From the NCBI RefSeq assembly GCF_001571085.1, contig NZ_BCTC01000011.1:31532-95531 (forward strand): a DNA stretch of 64,000 nucleotides. The letters run 5' to 3'. The position numbers were made by a program, and so were the translations under genes. Positions 55,375-63,400 of the stretch are shown here, piece by piece; within the stretch, counting starts at the first letter, position 1, and every line of letters starts with the position of its first letter. The DNA comes from Azohydromonas lata NBRC 102462. GTDB lineage: Bacteria > Pseudomonadota > Gammaproteobacteria > Burkholderiales > Burkholderiaceae_C. The notes below the pieces were generated by a model. That model was not told where the DNA came from. It did no database searches and was given only the letters and a program-made list of their open reading frames with translations.

Positions 55375-56370
55375 TTACCAGGGCGCCTCGTCGCTGCTCG
55401 CCACGGCGGTGGCCGGCGCAGCCGGGGCTGGGGCCGCCACCGGGGCCGGCGTGGGCGCCGCGGCGGCACCCTCCGTGCCGTCCTGCTCGCCGCCCAACGC
55501 TTCCAGCAGGTCGGGAATGAGCCCGCGCAGCTCGCCGGTGGCAATGGCCGCGTCGGCATCGAAAGCCTCGTCCTCGGCCACGCCGTCGCGGCCTTCCAGG
55601 GCCACGTCCAGGATTTCTATCTTCTTGAGCAGCAGCCCCTCGGTGAGCGTGAAGGCCACGCGCTCGCCCCAGGACAGCGCCAGCCGCGTGGGCCGCTTGC
55701 CCGCGGCGATGTGCTGCTTCACTTCATCGGTGTCCAGCGCGTGGCGTGCGTAGCGCACCACCGAGCGCATCTCGTCGGCCGATTTCAGCTCGCACTCGCG
55801 GTCCAGGAAAAAGCCCGCCGGCGCTTCGCCTTCGGCCAGCCACGCCGCCATGCACCCGGCCGGCGACTGCTTGGCCTGCAGGGGCAGCACGTTGAAACCG
55901 TCCAGCGCCTTGACCAGCAGGCTCACCACCGCGTCGGCCTGCGCCGTGCCGCCGGCGTCCACGCACAGCAGCCCGGCTTTCGGGTCTATCCACACCAGCG
56001 TGCGCGCGCGCTTGGTAAAGGCCAGGGGCAGCAGCTCCTGCGTGGCCTGCTCCTTGATCTCCTTGGCCTCGCGCCGGCCCGGCTTGTAGCCGCGCTCCTG
56101 CTCCAGGCGGACGGCGATCTCCTCGCTGCGCTCCTTGACCACCGAGCCCGGCAGCATCTTGCGCTCCGTCATCAGCGCCAGCAGCCACTGGCCCTGCACC
56201 ACCTCCAGCAGCGGCGCGTGCGGCGTGCCGCGCGGCGGCACCCAGCCGGCGCTCTCCGGTTGCGTGGCGCCGCAAGGCGTGAAGGGTTCGCGCGCCAGGC
56301 GCTCCTCGGCCTGCGCCGCGTCGGCGTTCCAGCCGGGGGCGATGCGCAGCAGATGCAGGTTCTTGAACAT
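55375..56370 (-). CDS. rdgC: Recombination-associated protein RdgC
   Basis: This 331-residue RdgC binds double-stranded DNA as a ring-shaped dimer and inhibits RecA-dependent recombination. The N-terminus MFKNLHLLRI and the blocks REAKEIKEQATQELLPLAF and LLKKIEILDVALEG are the family signature. It is longer than E. coli RdgC (303) because of an Ala/Pro-rich tail of about 35 residues after the conserved end. It is divergent from the DUF2249 gene. Confidence 0.94.
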   Translation of the reverse strand: MFKNLHLLRIAPGWNADAAQAEERLAREPFTPCGATQPESAGWVPPRGTPHAPLLEVVQGQWLLALMTERKMLPGSVVKERSEEIAVRLEQERGYKPGRREAKEIKEQATQELLPLAFTKRARTLVWIDPKAGLLCVDAGGTAQADAVVSLLVKALDGFNVLPLQAKQSPAGCMAAWLAEGEAPAGFFLDRECELKSADEMRSVVRYARHALDTDEVKQHIAAGKRPTRLALSWGERVAFTLTEGLLLKKIEILDVALEGRDGVAEDEAFDADAAIATGELRGLIPDLLEALGGEQDGTEGAAAAPTPAPVAAPAPAAPATAVASSDEAPW

Positions 56371-56527
56371 GGGCCAGGACCAGAAAAATAGGGACGGGGG
56401 AAAGGACTTCCGGCGCGCCGCCGTCGCGGCGCAAGGGGGCGCATTGTCCACGCCGCGGCGGCACGGCCCCGTCCAAAAGGCCCGGTTTGCGCTAAGTCAA
56501 GGAGCTCGGGGAGGGCGGCCGGCACCA

Positions 56528-56550
56528 TAGATGCATCTTTTGTACATCTT
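56528..56550 (+). promoter_or_regulatory. NsrR-type box upstream of DUF2249 operon
   Basis: The 23-bp site contains AGATGCAT (56529-56536) and TACATCTT (56543-56550), matching the NsrR consensus (AAGATGYAT...ATRCATCTT) at about 17 of 22 positions. It ends 11 bp before the ATG at 56562, so NsrR bound here would block transcription or initiation of the whole DUF2249-to-nsrR operon. Confidence 0.8.
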
Positions 56551-56561
56551 TGGAAATCCCG

Positions 56562-56831
56562 ATGCCTTCAGCCGTTTCCCTGGACCTGCGCAGCCTGCCG
56601 CCGCAGGAGCGCCACCTGCGCGTGTTCTCCAGCTTCGACGCGCTGGGCGCGGACGGCACGCTGGAGCTGGTCAACGACCACGACCCGCAGCCGCTGCGCC
56701 GCCAGTTCGACGCCCTGGTGCCCAACCTCTTCACCTGGACCGCCGTGGAAAGCGGACCCGCCGCCTGGCGCGTGCACATCACCAAGCTGGCGCGGCGCGA
56801 CCACTGCTGCGGCGGCTGCTGCGGAGGCTGA
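56562..56831 (+). CDS. DUF2249 domain protein
   Basis: This 89-residue protein has the DUF2249 pattern: LDLRSLPPQERHLRVFSSFDAL, ELVNDHDPQPLRRQF, and a C-terminal Cys-rich end with CCGGCCGG, four Cys in two pairs. Such small proteins recur next to NO-related and hemerythrin-like genes and are thought to be redox or metal-binding partners. It is the first gene of the NO-response operon, behind the NsrR box. Confidence 0.82.
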   Translation: MPSAVSLDLRSLPPQERHLRVFSSFDALGADGTLELVNDHDPQPLRRQFDALVPNLFTWTAVESGPAAWRVHITKLARRDHCCGGCCGG

Positions 56832-56832
56832 C

Positions 56833-57189
56833 ATGGACACCGCAGGGCAGGGCGCGGACGCCGCGCCGCGCTTCGACTACGAGGGCGACGAGGCCCTGCG
56901 CGGGCCCGTCACGCAGGCGCTGCGCCGCGTGGTGGACCCGGAGGTGGCCCTGTCCATCGTGGACGTGGGCCTGATCTACCGCGTGCGCGTCACGCAGGAG
57001 GGCGTGCACGTGCTCATGACCATGACCTCCGCGGCCTGCCCGGTGACGGACGTCATCGTCGAGGACGTGCAGGACGAGCTCGACCGGGTGCTGCCCGCGG
57101 CGCTGCCGCTGGAAGTGGAAATCACCTACGAGCCGCCGTGGACGCCTGAGCGCATGAGCGAAAGCGCACGACGCTTCATGCGCTGGTGA
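56833..57189 (+). CDS. DUF59 / MIP18-type metal-sulfur cluster assembly factor
   Basis: This 118-residue SufT/PaaD-like protein of the MIP18 family has VVDPEVALSIVDVGLIYRV at the N-terminus, MTMTSAACPVTDVI with the conserved Cys, and an EPPWTPERMS end. These factors assist Fe-S cluster assembly or repair. It starts one base after the DUF2249 stop codon ends, and its own stop overlaps the next start by one base. Cotranscription with NnrS genes fits repair of Fe-S clusters damaged by NO (inference). Confidence 0.88.
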   Translation: MDTAGQGADAAPRFDYEGDEALRGPVTQALRRVVDPEVALSIVDVGLIYRVRVTQEGVHVLMTMTSAACPVTDVIVEDVQDELDRVLPAALPLEVEITYEPPWTPERMSESARRFMRW

Positions 57190-58313
57190 TGAAAGGCTGC
57201 CCCGCCATGGCCGCCGTCCTGCCCAAACCCCGCCGCCGCGGCAGCGCCGGCAAGCCCGGCCCCTCGCGCGCGCTGCGCGTGGGCCGCCTGCTGCTGGTGC
57301 CGCTGCTCGCGTCGCTGCTGCTGCTGGCCGTGGCCGGCGGGCTGCTGCGCGCGGGGCTGCCCGTGGGCGGCGGCGTGCTGGTCGGCCAGGCCGCCGCGCA
57401 GCACGCGGCGCTGATGATTTGCGGCTTCTTCGGCGCCGTGGTCAGCCTGGAGCGGGCCGTGGCGCTCAAGGCGCGCGCGGCCTTCGCCGTGCCGCTCCTG
57501 GCCCTGGCCGGCGGCCTGGCGCTGCTGGCGGGCTGGCCGCAAGCCGGCGCGCTGGCGTTCACCGCCGCGGCGCTGGGTTTCACGGGCGTGAACCTCGCCA
57601 TCGTCCACCGGCAGGCCGCGCCGCACACCATCGTGCTGCTGGTGTCGGCGCTGGCCTGGCTCACGGGCAACGTGCGCCTGACCGTTGGGCTGCACGACGA
57701 CGCCATGCTGGCCTCGTGGTTCGCCTTCCTCGTCATCACCATCGCCGCGGAGCGGCTGGAGATGACGCGGCTCATGCGCCGCCGTGCCGCGGCGCAGCCC
57801 CTGCTGGTGGCCGTGCTGTGCGCGCTGCTGGCCGGCGCCGCGCTGTGGAGCGCGCTCTTCGGCGTGGCGCTGGTGGCGCTGGCGCTGTGGTTCATGAGCT
57901 TCGACATCGCGCGCCAGACGGTGCGCGCCAAGGGGCTCACCCGCTACATGGCGCTGTGCCTGCTGGGCGGCTACGCCTGGCTGGCCGTGGCCGGCGTGGC
58001 CTGGCTGGGCCTGTCGCTGGGCTGGGCCAGCCGCGACGCGGCGCTGCACGCGCTGGGCCTGGGGTTCATCTTCTGCATGGTCATGGGGCATGCCCCCGTG
58101 ATCCTGCCCGCCGTGGCGCGCATCAAGGTGCAGTTCGATGCCGCCTTCTACCTGCCGCTGGCGCTGCTGCACGCCTCGCTCGTGCTGCGCCTGGCCGGCC
58201 CCGCATGGCGCCCAACGGGCGCCGTGCTCAACGCAATGGCCATGGCGCTGTTCGCCCTGGTGATGGTGCGCGCCGCGCTGCGCTGGCGCGCCATGGAAAG
58301 AGCCCGCTCATGA
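57189..58313 (+). CDS. NnrS-like polytopic membrane protein
   Basis: This 374-residue protein is almost entirely hydrophobic, with about 12 predicted helices. A conserved-looking QHAALMICGFFGAVVSLERAV segment and FIFCMVMGHAPVILPA hold His residues that could bind haem or metal, similar in style to NnrS. It overlaps the DUF59 stop by one base and the nnrS start by four bases. It lacks the GFRPFYLLA and WHAHEM motifs of true NnrS, so it is best called NnrS-like. Role in NO defence is inferred from the operon. Confidence 0.7.
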   Translation: MKGCPAMAAVLPKPRRRGSAGKPGPSRALRVGRLLLVPLLASLLLLAVAGGLLRAGLPVGGGVLVGQAAAQHAALMICGFFGAVVSLERAVALKARAAFAVPLLALAGGLALLAGWPQAGALAFTAAALGFTGVNLAIVHRQAAPHTIVLLVSALAWLTGNVRLTVGLHDDAMLASWFAFLVITIAAERLEMTRLMRRRAAAQPLLVAVLCALLAGAALWSALFGVALVALALWFMSFDIARQTVRAKGLTRYMALCLLGGYAWLAVAGVAWLGLSLGWASRDAALHALGLGFIFCMVMGHAPVILPAVARIKVQFDAAFYLPLALLHASLVLRLAGPAWRPTGAVLNAMAMALFALVMVRAALRWRAMERARS

Positions 58314-59515
58314 AGAGGATCATGCAACTGGAGCAGGCGCCGCGCGGCGCCGCGCCCGCGCCGCGTCCGCCCGGCTTCGCCCTGTGGGCGCTGGGCTTCC
58401 GGCCCTTCTACCTGCTGGCCAGCGCGTTCGCGGCGCTGTCCATCGCGCTGTGGGCGCTGCAGTCCACGGGGCTGCTGCCGCACCCCTACCTGCCCGGGCC
58501 GCTGTGGCACGCGCACGAGATGGTGTTCGGCTTCACGCTGGCCGTGGTGGTGGGCTTTCTCTTCACCGCCGGGCGCAATTGGGCGGGGCAGGACACGCCC
58601 AGCGGCGCGGGCCTCATGGCGCTGGCCGCGCTGTGGCTGGCCGCCCGCGTGCTGCTGCTCACGCCCTGGGCCTGGGCCGCGGCGGTGGCCAACGTGGCTT
58701 TCCCATTGCTGTCGGCCTGGGCGCTGTTCCAGGCGCTGCGCCGCGGCAAGAACCAGCGCAATTACTTTTTCGCTGCCCTGCTGGTGGTGATGGCGCTGGG
58801 CGCGGGCCTGGTGCACGCCGAGCGGCTGGGCTTCAGCCCGCTGCCGGGTTGGGCCGGCATACAGGTGGCGCTGGACGTGGTGCTGTTCATGATGGCCGTC
58901 ATGGGCGGCCGGGTGATCCCGATGTTCACCAACAACGGCGTGCCGGGCGTGAAGGCCGTGCGCCATCCGCGTGTGGAGCAGGGCGCCCTGGGCACGCTGC
59001 TGGCGCTGCTGGCGGCCGATGCGCTGGGCCTCTCCGGCGTGGCGGTGTTCGCCATCGCCGCGGCCGCCGCGCTGCTGCACGGCGCGCGGCTGCTGCTGTG
59101 GCAGCCGCTGTTGACCCGGCGCGTGCCGCTGGTGTGGGCGCTGCACGCGGCCTACCTGTGGATTCCGCTGCACCTGGCGCTGCGCGCGGCCACGGCGCTG
59201 GACCTGCTGCCCAGCACCTTCGCCACGCACGCGCTCACGGTGGGCGCCATCGGCGGCCTGACCATCGCCATGATGACCCGCACCGCCCGCGGCCACACCG
59301 GGCGCGCGCTGCGGGCCGACCGCTTCGACGTCGCCTGCTACGCGCTGGTGCTGGCCGCCGGCGCCGTGCGCGTGGGCCTGCCGCTGCTGTGGCCGGCGCT
59401 GTACGTGCACGCGCTGTGGTGCTCGGCCGCGCTGTGGAGCGCGGGCTTCGGCCTCTACGCCGTGCGCTACTGGAGCGCGCTCACCCGCGCGCGCCTGGAC
59501 GGCAAGGCAGGATGA
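58310..59515 (+). CDS. nnrS: NnrS family haem-copper membrane protein
   Basis: This 401-residue protein has about 12 helices and the NnrS signatures GFRPFYLLA, WHAHEMVFGF, GGRVIPMFTNN and GLTIAMMTRTARGHTGR. NnrS binds haem and copper and helps cells resist NO stress and relieve iron starvation caused by dinitrosyl iron complexes. The ATG overlaps the previous stop (ATGA). nsrR starts four bases downstream, so repressor and target genes are made from the same transcript. Confidence 0.95.
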   Translation: MKRIMQLEQAPRGAAPAPRPPGFALWALGFRPFYLLASAFAALSIALWALQSTGLLPHPYLPGPLWHAHEMVFGFTLAVVVGFLFTAGRNWAGQDTPSGAGLMALAALWLAARVLLLTPWAWAAAVANVAFPLLSAWALFQALRRGKNQRNYFFAALLVVMALGAGLVHAERLGFSPLPGWAGIQVALDVVLFMMAVMGGRVIPMFTNNGVPGVKAVRHPRVEQGALGTLLALLAADALGLSGVAVFAIAAAAALLHGARLLLWQPLLTRRVPLVWALHAAYLWIPLHLALRAATALDLLPSTFATHALTVGAIGGLTIAMMTRTARGHTGRALRADRFDVACYALVLAAGAVRVGLPLLWPALYVHALWCSAALWSAGFGLYAVRYWSALTRARLDGKAG

Positions 59516-59519
59516 CGCC

Positions 59520-59999
59520 ATGCGACTGACCGCCATGACCGATTACGCCCTGCGGCTGCTGCTGCACGTGGCGCAGAACCCGAACCGCCTTTGCACCATT
59601 GCCGAGGTGGCGCGCGCCTACGGCATCTCCGAAGCCCACCTCATGAAGGTCACGCACCGCCTGGCCCTGGGCGGCTGGCTGGAGACCGTGCGCGGCAAGG
59701 GCGGCGGCATGCGCTTGGCCAGGCCGCCGCAGGACATCCCGCTGGGCGCCGTGGTGCGCTGCATGGAAAGCGACTTCGCCCTGGTCGAGTGCCTGGACGC
59801 GGCCGCGGCCGAGGCGCCGTCGGGTTGCCTGCTGCACGGCCGCTGCGCGCTCACCGGCGTGCTCGACGGCGCGCTGCAGCGCTTCATGCAGCACCTGGAC
59901 GCCCATTGCCTGGCCGACGTGCTGCCCGGCACCGGTGCCGCCGCGCCGCAGCCCATACGCCTGGTGCGCGCCCTCCCGGCCGTGCCCGTGCCGGGCTAG
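59520..59999 (+). CDS. nsrR: Rrf2-family NO-sensing repressor NsrR
   Basis: This 159-residue regulator has an N-terminal winged HTH (MRLTAMTDYALRLLLHVA, VARAYGISEAHLMKVTHRL) and a C-terminal Cys triad for the [4Fe-4S] cluster at 91, 103 and 109 (VECLDAAA, GCLLHGRC). E. coli NsrR has Cys91, 96 and 102; here the first gap is seven residues longer. It is the last gene of the DUF2249-nnrS operon and probably represses it and ccoG through the two boxes in this window. Confidence 0.92.
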   Translation: MRLTAMTDYALRLLLHVAQNPNRLCTIAEVARAYGISEAHLMKVTHRLALGGWLETVRGKGGGMRLARPPQDIPLGAVVRCMESDFALVECLDAAAAEAPSGCLLHGRCALTGVLDGALQRFMQHLDAHCLADVLPGTGAAAPQPIRLVRALPAVPVPG

Positions 60000-60096
60000 T
60001 TCTTTCGCACTAGTGCCTTTGCCGCCGGGCGGGCGGCAAGTCGTCACGCCGCCGCGGTGCGCGCAACGCCGGGCGGGACGCTGCGGCATCCATACA

Positions 60097-60119
60097 AAGA
60101 TACATTGCGCGCGCATCTC
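60097..60119 (+). promoter_or_regulatory. NsrR-type box upstream of ccoG
   Basis: AAGATACATT (60097-60106) and GCATCT (60113-60118) form the two outer arms of an NsrR-like 23-bp site; the centre is GC-rich and less conserved. It ends 14 bp before the GTG start at 60134, the same distance class as the box before the DUF2249 gene. Confidence 0.65.
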
Positions 60120-60133
60120 TGAAGGCAGTCCCC

Positions 60134-61555
60134 GTGAGCAAGAGCCCCACCGTCATTCCGATACAGCCGGCGTCCCTCTTCCAGAAGCAGGCCAAGATCT
60201 ATCCCAAGTCCGTGGACGGCTGGTTTGCGCGCTGGCGCTGGGTGATGGTGTGGCTCACGCAGCTCTTCTTCTACGGCGCGCCCTGGCTGCAGTGGAACGG
60301 CCGCCAGGCCCTGCTGTTCGACCTGGAGCAGCGCCGCTTCTTCCTCTTCGGCCTGGTGCTGCATCCGCAGGACCTCATCTACCTCACCGCGCTGCTGGTG
60401 CTCTCGGCCCTGGGCCTGTTCTTCTTCACCGCCGTGGCCGGGCGGCTGTGGTGCGGCTACGCCTGCCCGCAGTCGGTCTACACGCAGATCTTCATGTGGG
60501 TGGAGCGCAAGGCCGAGGGCGACCGCATCGCCCGCATGAAGCTGGACAAGGCGCCCTGGAGCGGCCAGAAGCTGCTGCGCAAGGGCAGCAAGCACGTGGC
60601 CTGGATTGCCATCGCCCTCGTCACCGGGTTCACCTTCGTCGGCTACTTCACGCCCATACGCACGCTCGCGGCCGAGCTGGCCACGGCCAGCCTCACGGGC
60701 TGGGAGGCGTTCTGGGTGCTGTTCTACGGCTTTGCCACCTGGGGCAACGCCGGCTTCATGCGCGAGCAGGTGTGCAGCTACATGTGCCCCTACGCCCGCT
60801 TCCAGAGCGCGCTCATCGACCGCGACTCGATGATCATCACCTACGACGCGGGCCGGGGCGACCCGCGCGGCTCGCGCTCCAAGAAGGCCGACCCCAAGGC
60901 CATGGGCCTGGGCTCCTGCATCGACTGCGGGCTGTGCGTGCAGGTCTGCCCAACGGGCATTGACATCCGCAACGGGCTGCAGGCCGAGTGCATTGGCTGC
61001 GCCGCGTGCATCGACGTCTGCGACGGCGTGATGGACAAGATGGGCTACGCCAAGGGGCTCATCCGCTACTCCACCGAGAACGGCGTGACGCAAAAGCTCT
61101 CGCGCGGGCAGATGTTCAAGCGCGTGCTGCGAGCGCGCGTGCTCATCTACGGCGCGCTGCTGGGGGCCGTGGGCATCGCCTTCGTGGCCAGCCTGGCGCT
61201 GCGCAGCCCCTTCCACGTGGACCTGATCAAGGACCGCAACATCCTGGCCCGCCAGGTCGAGGACGGCCGCGTGGAGAACGTCTACCGGCTGCAGCTCATG
61301 AACGGCTCCGAGAGCGCGGGCCGCTTCAGCGTGAGCGCCAGCGGGCTGCCCGGCCTCATGCTGGTGGGCCCGGCCGAGCTGGAGGTGGCGCCCGCGCAGA
61401 TCGGCTCGCTGCCGCTGCGGCTGCAGCTGCCGGCCGAAGAGGCGATGCAGCGGCAGGGCCGCTCCAGCCCCGTGGTGATCGAAGTCTCGCGGCTGCTGCC
61501 GGACGGCAGCCGGCAGGCCGTGAGCGAAAAGACCACCTTCGTCGTGCCGCGCTGA
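60134..61555 (+). CDS. ccoG: Cytochrome oxidase accessory polyferredoxin CcoG
   Basis: This 473-residue protein has about five membrane helices, WCGYACPQSVYTQIFMWVER and CSYMCPYARFQSAL as intramembrane Cys-Pro motifs, and two ferredoxin clusters (CIDCGLCVQVCPTGIDI and CIGCAACIDVCD), followed by a periplasmic Ig-like domain from about 355. CcoG/RdxA/FixG reduces copper for cbb3 oxidase assembly. No cbb3 genes are in this window. The GTG start and the preceding NsrR box suggest that it belongs to the NO-response regulon here (inference). Confidence 0.94.
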   Translation: MSKSPTVIPIQPASLFQKQAKIYPKSVDGWFARWRWVMVWLTQLFFYGAPWLQWNGRQALLFDLEQRRFFLFGLVLHPQDLIYLTALLVLSALGLFFFTAVAGRLWCGYACPQSVYTQIFMWVERKAEGDRIARMKLDKAPWSGQKLLRKGSKHVAWIAIALVTGFTFVGYFTPIRTLAAELATASLTGWEAFWVLFYGFATWGNAGFMREQVCSYMCPYARFQSALIDRDSMIITYDAGRGDPRGSRSKKADPKAMGLGSCIDCGLCVQVCPTGIDIRNGLQAECIGCAACIDVCDGVMDKMGYAKGLIRYSTENGVTQKLSRGQMFKRVLRARVLIYGALLGAVGIAFVASLALRSPFHVDLIKDRNILARQVEDGRVENVYRLQLMNGSESAGRFSVSASGLPGLMLVGPAELEVAPAQIGSLPLRLQLPAEEAMQRQGRSSPVVIEVSRLLPDGSRQAVSEKTTFVVPR

Positions 61556-61593
61556 GGCGTTCGGCGCGGCCCGCGCGGGGCCGCGCCGGCGGC

Positions 61594-63165
61594 TCAGGCC
61601 GCCGCCAGCGCCGGTGCGTGCTGCGCCAGGCGGAACACCGCCACCGCCTCCACCAGGCGCTGCGCCTGCGAGCTCAGGCTTTGGGCCGCGGCGGCGCTTT
61701 CCTCCACCAGCGCGGCGTTCTGCTGCGTGACGCGGTCCATCTGGCCCACGGCCTCGCCGACCTGGGACACGCCCTGGCTTTGCTCCAGGCTGGCGTGGCT
61801 GATCTCGCCCATGAGGTCCGTCACGCGCTTGATGGCGCTGACCACGTCCTGCATGGTCTGCCCGGCCTGGTCGGCCAGCGCCGAGCCTTCGCCCACGCGC
61901 TGCACGCTCACGCCGATGAGGTCCTTGATCTCGCGCGCGGCCCCCGCGCTGCGCTGCGCCAGGGCGCGCACCTCGCCGGCCACCACGGCGAAGCCGCGGC
62001 CGGCCTCGCCGGCGCGTGCCGCTTCCACCGCGGCGTTGAGCGCGAGGATGTTGGTCTGGAAGGCGATGCCGTCGATGACGCCGATGATGTCGGCGATGCG
62101 GCGCGAGCTCTCCTCGATGCCGCGCATGGTGTCCACCACCTTCGCCACGACCTGGCCGCCCTGGACGGCGACGTCCGAGGCGCCCTGCGCGAGCTGGTTG
62201 GCCTGCTGCGCGGTGTCGGCGTTGTGGCGCACGGCGCCGCCGAGCTGGTCCATGGAGGCGGCGGTCTGCTGCAGCGAGGAGGCCTGCTCCTCGGTGCGCT
62301 GGCTCAGGTCCAGGTTGCCCTGCGAGATCTGGGCGCTGGCCGTGGCCACGCCCTCGGCGTTGCGCCGCACGTGGGCCACGGTGCTGGTGAGGCGATCCTC
62401 CATGACGGCCAGCGCGCCCAGGAGCTGCGCGGCCTCGTCGCGGCCCTCGGCCCGCACGCCCTGGGTCAGGTCACCCTCGGCCACGCGCAGCGCCACTTCG
62501 CAGGCGCGGCGCAGCGGCACGGTGATGGAGCGCGTGATGCGCCAGGCCAGCAGCACCGAGGCCGCCAGCATCAGCAGCGCGCCGCTCACGAGCTCGTTGC
62601 GCGCCCAGGCGTAGGCCTCGCGCGCCTGGGCGTTGCTCTGCGCATTGGCCGCCTCCTGCAGCCGGATGCTGTCCTGCAGCAGGTCCTGCCAGCGCTGCGT
62701 GCGCGGCTGCGACTCGGTCAGCAGCAGCGCCAGGGCCTCCTGGCGCTGGCCGGCCAGCGCCAGTTGCACCACCTGGGTGTTGATGCCGCGCGTGGCGTTG
62801 CGCGCCTCGTCCACCTGCGCGAAGCGGGCCTTGATCTCCTCGTCGGCGGGCAGCGCGTCCAGCGCCTGGCGTGCCGCGTCGTAGGCGCTGCGGTACTCGG
62901 CGATGCGCGTCACCTCGGCCTCCACGGCGGCCTTGTCCTCCAGCAGCATGAGCGTGCGCATGGAGCGCAGCACCCGGTGGATGGCGTCGTTCATCTCGTG
63001 CGACAGCGCGATCTTCACGTTGCTGTCCTCGACGACGCGGTCCAGGTTGTCCTGTATGCGGGCGAGCTGGTGGACGCCCAGCGCGGCTGAAGCCAGCGCC
63101 ATGGCCACGATCACGCCAAAAGCGGCGGCCAAGCGCTGGCCAATGCGGAAGTTCACGAGTTTCAT
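61594..63165 (-). CDS. Methyl-accepting chemotaxis protein
   Basis: This 523-residue receptor has TM1 at about 12-32, a four-helix-bundle-like periplasmic domain, TM2 at about 190-210, HAMP to about 262, and a long signalling domain with [41 protein letters not shown], the tip hairpin. No ligand can be inferred. The C-terminus is short (HAPALAAA) and lacks a CheR/CheB docking pentapeptide. A second, similar receptor lies 235 bp upstream in the same orientation. Confidence 0.95.
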   Translation of the reverse strand: MKLVNFRIGQRLAAAFGVIVAMALASAALGVHQLARIQDNLDRVVEDSNVKIALSHEMNDAIHRVLRSMRTLMLLEDKAAVEAEVTRIAEYRSAYDAARQALDALPADEEIKARFAQVDEARNATRGINTQVVQLALAGQRQEALALLLTESQPRTQRWQDLLQDSIRLQEAANAQSNAQAREAYAWARNELVSGALLMLAASVLLAWRITRSITVPLRRACEVALRVAEGDLTQGVRAEGRDEAAQLLGALAVMEDRLTSTVAHVRRNAEGVATASAQISQGNLDLSQRTEEQASSLQQTAASMDQLGGAVRHNADTAQQANQLAQGASDVAVQGGQVVAKVVDTMRGIEESSRRIADIIGVIDGIAFQTNILALNAAVEAARAGEAGRGFAVVAGEVRALAQRSAGAAREIKDLIGVSVQRVGEGSALADQAGQTMQDVVSAIKRVTDLMGEISHASLEQSQGVSQVGEAVGQMDRVTQQNAALVEESAAAAQSLSSQAQRLVEAVAVFRLAQHAPALAAA

Positions 63166-63227
63166 GGGATGCAACGGGGGTGCGTGCGATCCGATGCAAT
63201 CTAGTCACATAACTTTACATCAACCTT

Positions 63228-63256
63228 AGTAACACTTGTGTTTTCCCTCTTGACAA
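63228..63256 (-). promoter_or_regulatory. Candidate promoter of the MCP gene
   Basis: On the minus strand TTGTCA (63251-63256) and GTTACT (63228-63233) are separated by 17 bp in an AT-rich patch (63,180-63,310). The -10 is poor (3 of 6). No flagellar sigma-28 promoter was recognised. Confidence 0.35.
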
Positions 63257-63311
63257 ATGTCTGATGTTTTCATGCCTGGATTTTCTGTGTGCATGAGATG
63301 CGCATGAGACG

Positions 63312-63346
63312 AAAAAAAACCGCCAGCTCCGTAGCCGTGCTGGCGG
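63312..63346 (-). terminator. Terminator of the second chemoreceptor gene
   Basis: On the minus strand an 8-bp stem (arms 63320-63327 and 63339-63346; CCGCCAGC/GCTGGCGG) is followed by eight T (63312-63319). It separates the two tandem chemoreceptor genes. Confidence 0.9.
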
Positions 63347-63400
63347 CGGGGGCTGGCGGTGCTGCGGCCCGGCGGGCCGGGGCTCAGGCGGCGGCCGGGG

